NCBI GenBank assembly: GCA_014801785.1 | Contig: JAAVDN010000015.1 | Span: forward strand, 17,673-52,463 | Source of the DNA: Bacteroides sp. | GTDB taxonomy: Bacteria > Bacteroidota > Bacteroidia > Bacteroidales > Muribaculaceae | Length of the DNA: 34,791 bases | Direction of reading: 5' to 3' | Shown here: positions 25,023 through 33,387 of the stretch, piece after piece | Layout of the letters: the number at the start of each line of letters is the position of its first letter | Numbering within the stretch: the first letter of the stretch is position 1 | Translations under genes and position numbers: made by a program | Notes under the pieces: model-generated | What the model saw: the letters and a program-made list of their open reading frames with translations, nothing else | What the model was told of the DNA's origin: nothing | The model's database searches: none

Positions 25023-25048
25023 CCTTCAGCTCCGAGGCGAGCTGAAGG
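25023..25048. terminator. Perfect 10-bp hairpin after the FKBP_N-like gene
   Basis: CCTTCAGCTC and GAGCTGAAGG pair perfectly around a CGAGGC loop, 19 nt after the stop at 25068. No U-run follows. It forms a pair with the U-containing terminator at 24927-24955 further downstream. Confidence 0.5.
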
Positions 25049-25067
25049 GAATGTTCGCGCTCAGGCT

Positions 25068-25652
25068 TCATTCGGGTTTACCCGATTTGGCGGCGTCGAG
25101 TTCAGGCTCCGCAGCGACACTGTCGGTTGTCTCAGGGGCGCTCTCCTGCTTTGGCTCGGGGGCCGGGATGACACGTTCCTGCTTGATGGCGTTTTCCAGG
25201 GAGATCATCAGACGATGGTATTCGACCTGAAGTTCCGTCTTGGTCTTATCGTCGAGTTTCCCCCCTTCGATAGCTTTGGTCAGGCTGTTGACGACCGTCT
25301 GGGGAGAGACATTGACCTTATAGCGCTTGTTGAACTCCTTGAGCGTCATGGCCAGCTGGATTCCCTGCATGATGCCGTCGTTATATGTCTGCTGGTCGGT
25401 GACCATTGTCATTCCCTGCTTGAAGCCGAGGATAAATTCCTTCTGGGCGTCGGGGCGCTGATAGTTGGTGTCGCGCTCGACGACAGCGAAATACTGGTCG
25501 CCGATAAGGCGTCCGAAATCGACGGCAAGCGAGTCGGCCTGCGCCTGGCGGGCGGCGTCGGCTTCATTGGTGGGGGCGGTGCTGTTGTTTGTGCAGGAAG
25601 CGAGCATCACTGCCGCGAGCCCGGCTCCCATAAAGATTTTTGTCAGTTTCAT
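25068..25652 (-). CDS. Lipoprotein with FKBP N-terminal-type domain only
   Basis: A 194-aa lipoprotein (MKLTKIFMGAGLAAVMLASC). The mature part has the features of the FKBP_N dimerisation domain found in Mip/FklB proteins: SLAVDFGRLIGDQYF, FILGFKQGMTMV, and YNDGIMQGIQLAMTLKEFNK followed by a long charged helix. The FKBP catalytic domain is absent; instead it ends in a P/E/A-rich tail. It may dimerise with or scaffold the true FKBP isomerases encoded just upstream. Its start overlaps the stop of the preceding small lipoprotein by 4 nt. The FKBP_N assignment is by eye. Confidence 0.7.
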   Translation of the reverse strand: MKLTKIFMGAGLAAVMLASCTNNSTAPTNEADAARQAQADSLAVDFGRLIGDQYFAVVERDTNYQRPDAQKEFILGFKQGMTMVTDQQTYNDGIMQGIQLAMTLKEFNKRYKVNVSPQTVVNSLTKAIEGGKLDDKTKTELQVEYHRLMISLENAIKQERVIPAPEPKQESAPETTDSVAAEPELDAAKSGKPE

Positions 25653-25852
25653 ACGTTTTCGTTTTCAGTGGTGGGGGTATCCCCCTCTCCGGAGGGGAGG
25701 GACTGCGCCGGAAGAGTATCCGGAAGTTCTTCCCCGGCAGGGGCTACTATGACCTCGACGGTGTCTCCGTTAGGCTCGACTGTGTCGGTCGTGCGTCCCT
25801 TGCAGGAGACAAGAAGGGTCAAACCCACTGCAAAAATAATCATTTTTTTCAT
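25649..25852 (-). CDS. Small lipoprotein of unknown function (67 aa)
   Basis: A 67-aa predicted lipoprotein with lipobox LLVSC (Cys17) and a short acidic, T/P-rich disordered mature part (TVEPNGDTVEVIVAPAGEEL). It overlaps the downstream FKBP_N-like lipoprotein by 4 nt (ATGA), so the two are translationally coupled. No domain is recognised. Confidence 0.7.
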   Translation of the reverse strand: MKKMIIFAVGLTLLVSCKGRTTDTVEPNGDTVEVIVAPAGEELPDTLPAQSLPSGEGDTPTTENENV

Positions 25853-25882
25853 ATTTTCCTCTATTTGTATTTGTCCATTATC

Positions 25883-25916
25883 ATAAGAGCGGAGGCGACA
25901 TCGCCTCCGCTCTTAT
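25883..25916. terminator. Perfect 16-bp hairpin between FKBP lipoprotein and small lipoprotein
   Basis: ATAAGAGCGGAGGCGA (25883-25898) and its exact complement (25901-25916) flank a 2-nt CA centre. This is a very stable hairpin 11 nt after the FKBP stop. It probably ends or stabilises the upstream mRNA; no U-run follows on the minus strand. Confidence 0.65.
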
Positions 25917-25927
25917 CTCTTATTTAA

Positions 25928-26590
25928 TTATTTCTGGGGATTGACCTTGATAAGCTCGACCTCGAAGATGAGAGGGGCGTTGGGGGGGATGGGACCTCCG
26001 GGAGTCCCGGTCTCGCCGTATGCGATCGAGGCGGGGAGGTAGAAGACATTCTTCCCTCCCTCCTTCATCAGCTGCAGACCTTCGGTCCAACCTGCTATGA
26101 CGCGGTTGAGCGGGAAACTGATGGGCTCGCCGCGCTCTACACTCGAATCGAAGACAGTGCCGTCAAGCAGACGACCGGTGTAGTGGACAAGAACGACATC
26201 AGTAGGTCCGGAGGGCTTCTTTCCGGTTCCTTCCTCGACGACGACATATTTCAGGCCGGAATTGGTCTGGGCATACTTCTCGGCGCTGGCTTTATCGGCT
26301 TTGTTGCCGGCTTTGGCGAAGAAGGCTGCGTCGTATGCCGACATTTTCTTTCCGGCGACCTTATCGGCCAGTTCGTCACTCTTGCGCTCTATCTCGTCGG
26401 CCACTCCCTCGGCGGCGTCAGAAGCTGACGAAGCGAGGCTGTCGACCGTTTCCACAAGGTCGGTCATGGCGTCAAGGGTCGCGGTGCTGTCGGCCTTGTC
26501 ACTGTTCTTTCCGCCGCAGGCCGTCAACGACGAAAAGGCTGCGGCTGCCGCTATCGCGGCGGCCACGGCCATAATATTCTTCTTTTTCAT
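25928..26590 (-). CDS. FKBP-type peptidyl-prolyl isomerase, lipoprotein
   Basis: A 220-aa lipoprotein (lipobox SSLTAC, Cys25) with an acidic, alanine-rich spacer of about 80 residues (VETVDSLASSASDAAEGVAD) and a C-terminal FKBP domain. Active-site features are VVLVHYTGRLLDGTVFDSS, FPLNRVIAGWTEGLQLMKEG, FYLPASIAYGETG and PLIFEVELIKV. It should catalyse proline isomerisation in folding proteins at the outer-membrane or periplasmic face. It lies 42 nt after the FklB-like gene and is probably in the same transcript. Confidence 0.92.
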   Translation of the reverse strand: MKKKNIMAVAAAIAAAAAFSSLTACGGKNSDKADSTATLDAMTDLVETVDSLASSASDAAEGVADEIERKSDELADKVAGKKMSAYDAAFFAKAGNKADKASAEKYAQTNSGLKYVVVEEGTGKKPSGPTDVVLVHYTGRLLDGTVFDSSVERGEPISFPLNRVIAGWTEGLQLMKEGGKNVFYLPASIAYGETGTPGGPIPPNAPLIFEVELIKVNPQK

Positions 26591-26632
26591 TCTTTTTCTT
26601 TCGACGTCATCTTAGGTAAGATGAGCGTTCGA

Positions 26633-27226
26633 TCACGCTTTCTTGTTGACCTTGATCAGCTCTACCTCGAAAATAAGAGTCGAGTGGGGCGGAATGGCGT
26701 TGGGCACCCCCTGAGGACCGTAAGCAAGATCGGACGGGATGAAGAACTCGTATTTAGCTCCCTCCTTCATCAGCTGAACACCTTCGGTCCAGCCGGGAAT
26801 GACGCGGTTGAGGGGGAAGGTAGCGGGTTCGCCACGGTTGATGCTCGAATCGAAGACGGTGCCGTCGATGAGTTTGCCCGTATAGTGGACAGTCACTTCA
26901 TCCTCGGCCGAGGGCTGTGCGCCCTCTCCCTCTTTGACAACGACATACTGAAGGCCGCTCTCGGTAGTCTTGACTTCGGCGCGCTCCTTGTTCTTAGCCA
27001 GGAATTCTTCGCCGGCCTTGCGGGCCTCAGCCTCCATCTTGCGCTGGAGTTCGCCGAGATACTCGTTGATGAGCTGGTGGGCCTCCTCCTCGGGAATTTC
27101 GGGGGTACCGCCGTCAAACGCTACTTTCACACCATCCTTGAAACTGTCATACTGGAGTTCTTTGACTCCCATTGCCTGGAGCTGCTTGCCCATGACAAGA
27201 CCCCATGCGTAACTGAGTTTATCCAT
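26633..27226 (-). CDS. FKBP-type peptidyl-prolyl isomerase, FklB-like
   Basis: A 197-aa isomerase with an FKBP_N domain (LSYAWGLVMGKQLQAMG; a long charged helix QRKMEAEARKAGEEFLAKNK) and a C-terminal FKBP domain (VTVHYTGKLIDGTVFDSSIN, RVIPGWTEGVQLMKEGAKYE, PSDLAYGPQG, LIFEVELIKV). I start at the ATG at 27226 (MDKLSYAWGL), the form usual in Bacteroidales. The longer frame to 27310 adds 28 residues without a signal peptide. It is probably cytoplasmic, as no export signal is seen. It heads the FKBP cluster. Confidence 0.92.
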   Translation of the reverse strand: MDKLSYAWGLVMGKQLQAMGVKELQYDSFKDGVKVAFDGGTPEIPEEEAHQLINEYLGELQRKMEAEARKAGEEFLAKNKERAEVKTTESGLQYVVVKEGEGAQPSAEDEVTVHYTGKLIDGTVFDSSINRGEPATFPLNRVIPGWTEGVQLMKEGAKYEFFIPSDLAYGPQGVPNAIPPHSTLIFEVELIKVNKKA

Positions 27227-27415
27227 AATTCTACTTGAATCTTTTTCTCTATTTAAGGTTATACTTGAATTTTGTTTGTGAAGTTGTATCAACTTCTTCC
27301 CTCTACCCACATAAATCTAACGCTCGCAACCCCTCTAAAGTTTTTCGATCTTTCCCCTGCCGGTGCAAGATTCCCCTGCCGGCGTAATATAGGTAAAGGG
27401 GGATAGCAATATGCC

Positions 27416-28285
27416 TCATTGAAAATCTTCCAGGCGTCCGCGCTCAAAGGCATCGATGAAGCTGCCGGGGGTGGCGTTGACTATGCGGGCGCCGAGGGTG
27501 GCGGCGTAGTCGCGGATATCGAAATAGCTGCGAAAGGCGATGGCGAGTGATTGATAGATGTCGTGAAGGTGATAACCGGCATATTCGCGGGCCACGCGCT
27601 CCTGTTCGTCGGGATGCTCCTTATAGAAGTGGGGCTGTACGGAGATGACCCGGTTCATATCATCAACCCAGAGTGTCCGGCTCCAGCTGTGGTCGGCGCC
27701 TACAATGCGTATGTCGCGGTATCCTTCGCGCAGGGCGATCATCAGGGAGGGTATGAGGACATTGCGGGGACGCGGCATCCCGAGCCCGCGGCGAAAGAGC
27801 CAGTGGCGGAGCCTCCGGCCCCCCTCGACCGGGGTCATGTTGAAATAGCGGACGCGTATTTGGGGATGCGTGCCGAGCAGACGCAACGTCTCCAGACGGC
27901 GCTGAGCCGGAACATGCAGCGTCAGCGGCCAGTCTACCTGTCCTAACCGACGCCATAGACGGGCGACATTCTCGTCAGTAGCCGACCCTATGAAGAAATG
28001 TGGGTCCGCAAGCACGAGCTGCCCGGGACGGAAGTCAAAGAACTCATCCGAATTGGGTGCGAAGTTGACCGCCAGAAGATCCGATTGTTTCAGTATCTTG
28101 CGTCCGTAGTCGAGGGCCTCCCGCAGGGATGGGCCGTTTCCCATGATGACAAGGGGTTTATCCTTGGGTTCTCCGGCGGCGCTCGGCTTTCCCGACATGA
28201 GCATGACCTTCCCCAACGAGGCTATCCCCTCTCCTATCCTCCGGCACCACCCGGCTCCTTTCTCCGCTTTTTTTGCTATTCCCAT
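27416..28285 (-). CDS. DUF115/MptE-like protein, putative surface-glycan enzyme
   Basis: A 289-aa protein with the Rossmann-like motif VIMGNGPSLREALDYGRKIL, then LLAVNFAPNSDEFFDFRPGQ, LVLADPHFF, a P-rich middle, and IPSLMIALREGYRDIRIVGA followed by DHSWSRTLWVDD. This arrangement matches the DUF115 group that occurs with capsule and lipooligosaccharide genes in several bacteria. The biochemical activity of this group is not settled. It has no signal peptide or membrane helix. Its direct neighbours give no glycan context. Confidence 0.6.
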   Translation of the reverse strand: MGIAKKAEKGAGWCRRIGEGIASLGKVMLMSGKPSAAGEPKDKPLVIMGNGPSLREALDYGRKILKQSDLLAVNFAPNSDEFFDFRPGQLVLADPHFFIGSATDENVARLWRRLGQVDWPLTLHVPAQRRLETLRLLGTHPQIRVRYFNMTPVEGGRRLRHWLFRRGLGMPRPRNVLIPSLMIALREGYRDIRIVGADHSWSRTLWVDDMNRVISVQPHFYKEHPDEQERVAREYAGYHLHDIYQSLAIAFRSYFDIRDYAATLGARIVNATPGSFIDAFERGRLEDFQ

Positions 28286-28324
28286 AATCTTCTGTCTGTT
28301 GTCTGTTTTGTCTCGTAAGCGACC

Positions 28325-30340
28325 TCAGGTCAGTCCCTGCGCTCGCTTGCGGGCAGCCTCTTTCTTCTTTCTGCTCTCGACGGGATCGAACGGGTTTGCC
28401 GTCGGGTCGAATATATCCTCTTCTTCCTCGACTGCATCCGCCGGCCCTGCGGCTCCGCGATCCTTGGGCTTGTTCTTCCGGATGGCGGACGCCTTCTGAA
28501 GATCGACGGGAGTCTCGAAGATACTCCAGGTCTGGTCTATATCCCAGTTCTTCTTGATGTTCAGACGACCGGGATAATAGTAGGCTTCTTCCGGCATGAG
28601 TCCCGAAGAGGGATCTCCGGTGTCATACTCGCCGTTGCCGTTATAGTCGAGATAGAGGCGGGCGTAATAGACTCCGGGGTCAAGAAAACGAAATTCACAC
28701 TTCCCGTTCTCGACAATCCCCTTGCGGACGGGGAGATCGGATCCGTTAAGGAGCTCGACGACACCTCTCTCACCGGGTTCGAGCCCGCGGATATCGAACA
28801 TCAGCGTCGCGTAGTCCTCCTCCGACTTTGTGGAGAACTCGCGCGATATACTCTTCATGACATGGCCATATATTCCTTCCGCCGACGCCGAGTCGGCGAG
28901 GAGACGATAGGTAGTTGAATAATCCCAGGGATAGTCTATCCTGAAACGTCGCGGCAGCAATGAGTCGGGACGCGACAGGGTCATCTCGTGGCGGGATGGA
29001 ATCCAGAGTGTATCCTTCTTCTCCTCCAGACGGAAAGAGGCTGTGTCGAGACGGGCCGTAGGGGTAGCGAAATCAAACAGCAACGGTTTCCAGACCTCCT
29101 GCTGCGAGCCTGAGAGAAATTCGATGTTCAACGAAGGGGTCTCCTGTTTCCTTTCCTTCTCCTCTTCATCTTTCTTTCCTTTCCGGGGCTTGGTGGCACG
29201 AGGCCTGTTTGTGACGAAATCGAGAATATCGCTACCCATGACGAGAGTTCCTGTGGAGTCGGGACGAAGGAACCGGGTTTCCAGCGAGAGGGTATCTATA
29301 CGGACCATATCCTCCGGAAGCCAGTATGTCAGGGTGTCGTTGGTCGCCGAGCGTTCCGAGATTAGACGGTCGGCGATGTCGGGAAAGAGGTGGGAGATGA
29401 ATGTCGGCAATGAGTCGGAAGGGGCGTTGAACCGTAGATACAGGCGTGTCGAGTCGCGGCGTGCATATTCGGCGAGATATTGCGGTCGGCGCTGCGTGTT
29501 GAAGCTGCGCAACAGCAGGTCGTTGGGAAGGAAGAGGGTGCGCTCGCGCTCTGTTATCGTATCGACGGCACCCGTCTTTAGATTGAGGATGGTGTCGGTG
29601 ACGGTGATGCGTTCCGCTGTGGGGCGCACGGTATAGGGGAGGAAGGCGAGATCCTCCTCCGGATTGGCATATTTCTTGTCGTTGTCGAGATCCTTGAGGG
29701 CATAGACGTGGTATTCGCCATCAGCCAAACCACCGATGGTGAAGCGTCCCCGGTCATCGGTCTGGGCAACGCGCTCGAAGGGGAGGGTCGAGAATGCTGT
29801 GTCGGATAGGTTGCTGTAGACTCCGACAAGTATATTCTGCTGCGGCTCCAGGTCGCGGGCGCCGAGAACCATTCCCGAGATTTCGAGGGTGTCCAGGACT
29901 GCGCCTGTGGAGAAGGTATAGTAGAAGTTGCTGAGCTTGTTTCCTTCGTTGTTATCCTCTATGGCGTCAGCGAAATCGACTGTGTAGGTGGTGTTGGGGG
30001 CCAAGGTGTCCTGAAATTCGATGGTCACGCGTCGCCCGGAACTGCTGACGCGAGGCACCGACGCACTGACAGGCGAGATCATGACCTTCGAGAAGGCATC
30101 CTTGACATTCACTATCTCGTTAAATTCAAGAACTGCACGTCGCAAGGTGCGGCTGACCTCCGTCGAACCCTGTGGAGGATTGGCACGAAGGAAGCGGGGC
30201 GGATCTTCATCGCGAGCGCCCCCCGACGGATTACCGATCGAGGCACACCCCCATAAAGCCGCCGTCAGCAATACGATCGCCACCAGCCGCATCAAACACC
30301 GGATCCCCCCGCCTCTGACTTTATCTCGTTTCATTCCCAT
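28325..30340 (-). CDS. Ig-like-domain (Big_5) lipoprotein
   Basis: A predicted lipoprotein of about 670 aa. From MGMKRDKVRGG it has a basic N-terminus and a hydrophobic core ending in the lipobox AALWGC. An SbsA/Big_5 Ig-like domain follows (RANPPQGSTEVSRTLRRAVL, EFNEIVNVKDAF, VTIEFQDTLAPNTTYTVDFA, then YYTFSTG). A second part resembles a carboxypeptidase-regulatory or SdrD-type fold (FTIGGLADGEYHVYALKDLD; YYARLYLDYNGNGEYDTGDP). The C-terminus is charged (ESRKKKEAARKRAQ). Several in-frame starts exist (30373, 30340, 30334); 30340 or 30334 give a normal lipoprotein signal. Such proteins are common in Bacteroidales and their role is unknown. It follows no close upstream gene. Confidence 0.75.
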   Translation of the reverse strand: MGMKRDKVRGGGIRCLMRLVAIVLLTAALWGCASIGNPSGGARDEDPPRFLRANPPQGSTEVSRTLRRAVLEFNEIVNVKDAFSKVMISPVSASVPRVSSSGRRVTIEFQDTLAPNTTYTVDFADAIEDNNEGNKLSNFYYTFSTGAVLDTLEISGMVLGARDLEPQQNILVGVYSNLSDTAFSTLPFERVAQTDDRGRFTIGGLADGEYHVYALKDLDNDKKYANPEEDLAFLPYTVRPTAERITVTDTILNLKTGAVDTITERERTLFLPNDLLLRSFNTQRRPQYLAEYARRDSTRLYLRFNAPSDSLPTFISHLFPDIADRLISERSATNDTLTYWLPEDMVRIDTLSLETRFLRPDSTGTLVMGSDILDFVTNRPRATKPRKGKKDEEEKERKQETPSLNIEFLSGSQQEVWKPLLFDFATPTARLDTASFRLEEKKDTLWIPSRHEMTLSRPDSLLPRRFRIDYPWDYSTTYRLLADSASAEGIYGHVMKSISREFSTKSEEDYATLMFDIRGLEPGERGVVELLNGSDLPVRKGIVENGKCEFRFLDPGVYYARLYLDYNGNGEYDTGDPSSGLMPEEAYYYPGRLNIKKNWDIDQTWSIFETPVDLQKASAIRKNKPKDRGAAGPADAVEEEEDIFDPTANPFDPVESRKKKEAARKRAQGLT

Positions 30341-30530
30341 TGAATTATCACTCTCCTTCCCTTTGAGTTTCACCCGGCAAAACTGACAGCAGGCTTGATT
30401 TTATACAGCTTCACCGGTTCCAAAACGCAAAGATAACACCAAACCCACGAACTTCACCCATTCAGCGACAAAAAAGAGAACAACACCTCCCCGGAACCTT
30501 AATACCCCCATTAATACATAAAACTAAAAT

Positions 30531-30648
30531 CAGCAAGAAGAACTATTAAACCAGGAAGAAGAACTATAAACCAGGAAGAAATATGAAATCAGGAAGAAGA
30601 ACTATAAACCAGGAAGAACTATGAAATCAGGAAGAAGAATTATTAAAT
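30531..30648. repeat. Minisatellite: six imperfect 18-21 bp copies
   Basis: The unit is CAGGAAGAAGAACTATAAAC with variants, in six consecutive copies of 21, 20, 18, 20, 18 and 21 bp. The 20+18 pair is itself duplicated (30552-30589 and 30590-30627, differing at about one base), so the array has a 38-bp higher-order unit. It lies in the region 30341-30870, which has no other gene I can support. Confidence 0.8.
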
Positions 30649-30817
30649 CAGGATTGGACAGAGCGGATGTTCTTAGTCTACTTTATTTTATCGAAAATTT
30701 ACTGCTCATATCTTATTCATCATTATTTACGAAACCTAATTGTTCTGAAACCAAATTATTTAAGAAACCCTATTTCTTCTCATAATCCCTCCCCCAATTC
30801 CCCATCTCCGTCAGTGC

Positions 30818-30837
30818 ATAAGCCGCTTGCGGCTTAT
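30818..30837. terminator. Perfect 9-bp hairpin downstream of the microprotein gene
   Basis: ATAAGCCGC and GCGGCTTAT are perfect complements around TT. It lies 34 nt beyond the stop at 30871 and fits the end of the minus-strand export operon. No U-run is seen. Confidence 0.4.
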
Positions 30838-30870
30838 CCCCCTCCCAGGCTCACTCCCCCCTTTCCCAAC

Positions 30871-31008
30871 TCAAAACCTCCCCTTCATTCGCTCGATCAT
30901 GCCGAAGACAATCAGAAGCAAGACCGCAGTAACCACAATCGCTATCACTGTCCCCCAGCGAACCCAGAAGGCCGGCCGTCCTCCTTCCCCCTCTGACCTT
31001 TCCTTCAT
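30871..31008 (-). CDS. Single-transmembrane microprotein (45 aa)
   Basis: A 45-aa reading frame: a charged N-terminus MKERSEGEGGRPAFWVRWG, a strongly hydrophobic helix (TVIAIVVTAVLLLIVFGM), and a basic tail (IERMKGRF). The order of charged head, one membrane span and basic tail is that of a small inner-membrane protein. It lies 102 nt downstream of the C39 ABC transporter on the same strand, so it may be part of that operon. It has a GG pair at residues 9-10, but a 10-residue leader would be too short for a normal double-glycine substrate. Opposite-strand frames in this region lack such features. Confidence 0.5.
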   Translation of the reverse strand: MKERSEGEGGRPAFWVRWGTVIAIVVTAVLLLIVFGMIERMKGRF

Positions 31009-31020
31009 CCTCTTATTTCA

Positions 31021-31052
31021 ATTAATTCCAATTTCAATTAATTCCAATTTCA
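31021..31052. repeat. 16-bp tandem repeat upstream of the microprotein gene
   Basis: ATTAATTCCAATTTCA occurs twice in a row (31021-31036, 31037-31052), with partial copies on both sides. It ends 13 nt before the minus-strand start at 31008, so it would be the leader or spacer between the ABC transporter and the microprotein. Confidence 0.7.
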
Positions 31053-31109
31053 ACTAATTCCTTTAGCAACCGCTCCCGATTTCGCCGGAGGTCATAATCA
31101 CAGGCGACC

Positions 31110-33362
31110 TCACTCCCCCAATTCAAGCTGATTCCTGACCAGGCGGTGGTAATGGCCGCGGAGGGCCAGAAGCTCCTCGTGACTACCGCGCTCAACGATC
31201 CGCCCTTTGTCAAGGACGATGATGCAGTCTGCCCGCCTCACCGTCGAGAGTCTGTGGGCCGAGATGATGACGGTTCGACCGGCATAGAAGCGGTCAAGCC
31301 GCTCCGTGATCTCCGCCTCCGTCGTGGTGTCAAGCGAATTGGTCGCCTCATCCAAAAAGATATAGGAGGGATCGCGGTAGACAGCCCGCGCTATCAGCAC
31401 CCGCTGTTTCTGTCCCTGGCTCAATCCGTGACCGGTATCTCCAATCCGCGTGTCAAGACCCATCGGGAGACGCTCGACAAGCTCGCTCAGCGATGCCGTC
31501 CGTGCAGCCGCCATCACTCGCTCATCATCCGGTTTCCCATCGCCACAGGCAATGTTGCGACGCAGAGTCTCTCCGAAAATCACGCCGTTCTGCATCACAC
31601 ATCCGCACTGCCGACGCCAACGACGTTTCGACATTCCGCTCAGATCCTCCCCTCCTATTCTGATCTCTCCGCTGTCGGGGGTATAATAACCTAACAGGAG
31701 CTTTACAAGTGTCGTCTTGCCGCTCCCCGAAGTCCCGACTATCGCCGTGACGCTCCCGGCCGGAATACGGAGGCTCACATTCTCAAGAGCCGGTGCTTTG
31801 TCATAGCGGTTGTAGCGGAACGTGACGTCCCGAACCTCTATGTCGCGGGCCGCGACGGGTCCGCTCTCCTCAGTTGTGGCCGGTGTGTCAGTTGTGGTTG
31901 ATGCGTCTGTTGTGGCCGGCGCGTCTTCATCACAATCCTCGGGAGCCCTGTGCCGGATATCGGAGATACGGTTGACCGACAGCACAAGATCCTGAAGTCC
32001 GTAGATTGCTCCCATTATCTGGCTGACGGGAGAGGTGAGCTGACCGGCCACGAACTGGATGGCCATCATGTCGCCCAACGTATTGCCCCCCTCGATGACC
32101 GACGCCGCCGCCATGACCGTGACCAGCAGGTTGCGGAACTCCCCGATGAACAGCGCTCCGCTCTCCTGACTCTGGCTCAGGCGCAGACTCTTGGACTGAA
32201 GAGCGAAGAGGCGGCGCTGCATATCCTCCCACTCCCGGCGCTTGCGCTCCTCGCAATCCTGTAGCTTGATTTCGGGAACCGAACTCAGCAGGTTGTAGAC
32301 AATCGTCTGGCTCCCGGACTGAAGCTCGAAAAGTTCCGTGTCAAGAAGACGGCGTCGATGGAGATAAAGAAGCGTCCACGCGCAATAGAGGGCGCTCAAG
32401 CCGATATAGACGCCGAAGATCGGGGGAGAGAGATAGAACAGCACTCCGCTCATGATCAGGAAGGTCAGAAGAGAGAAGAGGGTCGACGGCGCCTGTGTCG
32501 TCAGAAAGCCCTGTATGCGGCTGTGGTCGGCGACCCGTTGCGTCAGGTCGCCGATCTGACGGGTGTCGAAAAAGCGCATCGGAAGACGAAGAAGGCGCGA
32601 GAAGAAGTCGCTGACCATCACCAGGTTGAACTGCAGAGAGATATGCAGCGTTATCCATCGCCTTATGAACCCTACCGCCGCCTTGCCGCAGACTATGACC
32701 GTCTCTCCTATCAGGATAAGCCATATCAGGCTCAGGCTCCGGTTGTTTATCCCGACATCGACGATATCGCGGAGCAGAAAGGGCAGCAGAAGGTCGAGGA
32801 GGGTTCCGAAGAGGAGTCCCGCCAGTAGCTGAAGCCACAACGAGCGGTACTCCCGCAGTGAGGGACCCCAGGAGCGGAAAAATTCCCGCACACCGCGCCC
32901 CTCCCCCCTCTCCGGGCCAGACGCGTATTCATCGCCGTCAGGCTGGAAGAGCATCGCTATACCGAGACGCCCGTCATAACACCAGTTCTCCTCCATCTCG
33001 GCACGGTTGCAGGTGTAGCGACCCTTCGCCGGGTCAGCGATATGGTAACGCTCCCCGTTTTTCGAGATCCGGTAAAGGACGACATAGTGGTTCTGACGCC
33101 AATGAAGCAACGCGGGAAGGGGACACTCCCCCAACCGCTCCACCGCCAGACGACCGGCCTCGGCATGAAGCCCAAGTGTCTCGGCGGCGATGCGGATGGT
33201 GTTGAGCGACACCCCGAGCTTGCTCGGAGGGCAGAGTTCCTCTATGCGCTCCATCCCGGCCGTGATCCCGAAATGACGGCAGATCATCCACAGGCAGGAG
33301 GCCCCGCACTGCATCAGATCGCGCTGACGGAAGAACGGAAAGGGTCTCAACAGTCTCTTCAT
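31110..33362 (-). CDS. C39 peptidase-containing ABC transporter (peptide exporter)
   Basis: A 750-aa inner-membrane exporter that cleaves leader peptides, usually after a double glycine, and exports the peptide. The N-terminal C39 peptidase has Gln13, Cys19 (QRDLMQCGASCLWM), His92 (QNHYVVLY) and Asp110 (HIADPAKG), a complete triad. About six membrane helices follow (LWLQLLAGLLFGTLLDLLLP; LIWLILIGETVIVCGKAAVG). The ATPase domain has Walker A VGTSGSGKTT (542-551), the signature LSQGQKQRVLIARAV and Walker B YIFLDEATNSLD. Between the membrane and ATPase domains is a T/A-rich linker (APATTDASTTTDTPATTEES) not usual for the family. It starts 25 nt after the outer-membrane gene stop. No substrate peptide or HlyD adaptor is visible in the window. 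Confidence 0.93.
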   Translation of the reverse strand: MKRLLRPFPFFRQRDLMQCGASCLWMICRHFGITAGMERIEELCPPSKLGVSLNTIRIAAETLGLHAEAGRLAVERLGECPLPALLHWRQNHYVVLYRISKNGERYHIADPAKGRYTCNRAEMEENWCYDGRLGIAMLFQPDGDEYASGPERGEGRGVREFFRSWGPSLREYRSLWLQLLAGLLFGTLLDLLLPFLLRDIVDVGINNRSLSLIWLILIGETVIVCGKAAVGFIRRWITLHISLQFNLVMVSDFFSRLLRLPMRFFDTRQIGDLTQRVADHSRIQGFLTTQAPSTLFSLLTFLIMSGVLFYLSPPIFGVYIGLSALYCAWTLLYLHRRRLLDTELFELQSGSQTIVYNLLSSVPEIKLQDCEERKRREWEDMQRRLFALQSKSLRLSQSQESGALFIGEFRNLLVTVMAAASVIEGGNTLGDMMAIQFVAGQLTSPVSQIMGAIYGLQDLVLSVNRISDIRHRAPEDCDEDAPATTDASTTTDTPATTEESGPVAARDIEVRDVTFRYNRYDKAPALENVSLRIPAGSVTAIVGTSGSGKTTLVKLLLGYYTPDSGEIRIGGEDLSGMSKRRWRRQCGCVMQNGVIFGETLRRNIACGDGKPDDERVMAAARTASLSELVERLPMGLDTRIGDTGHGLSQGQKQRVLIARAVYRDPSYIFLDEATNSLDTTTEAEITERLDRFYAGRTVIISAHRLSTVRRADCIIVLDKGRIVERGSHEELLALRGHYHRLVRNQLELGE

Positions 33363-33387
33363 GGATCTTGTTAAAATTTCAGGCAGG

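Noticed and set aside
27352-27382. Two copies of TTCCCCTGCCGG upstream of the FKBP cluster
   Set aside because: A 12-bp direct repeat 19 bp apart could be an activator site, but there is no promoter context or known regulator to support it.
30531-30648. Possible CRISPR array
   Set aside because: The 18-21 bp units are directly adjacent with no unique spacers, and no cas gene is present; it is a minisatellite.
30667-31057. Plus-strand frames of 109 and 76 codons
   Set aside because: Proline-rich, no domain or signal, and antisense to the minus-strand microprotein, which has a clear membrane-protein pattern.
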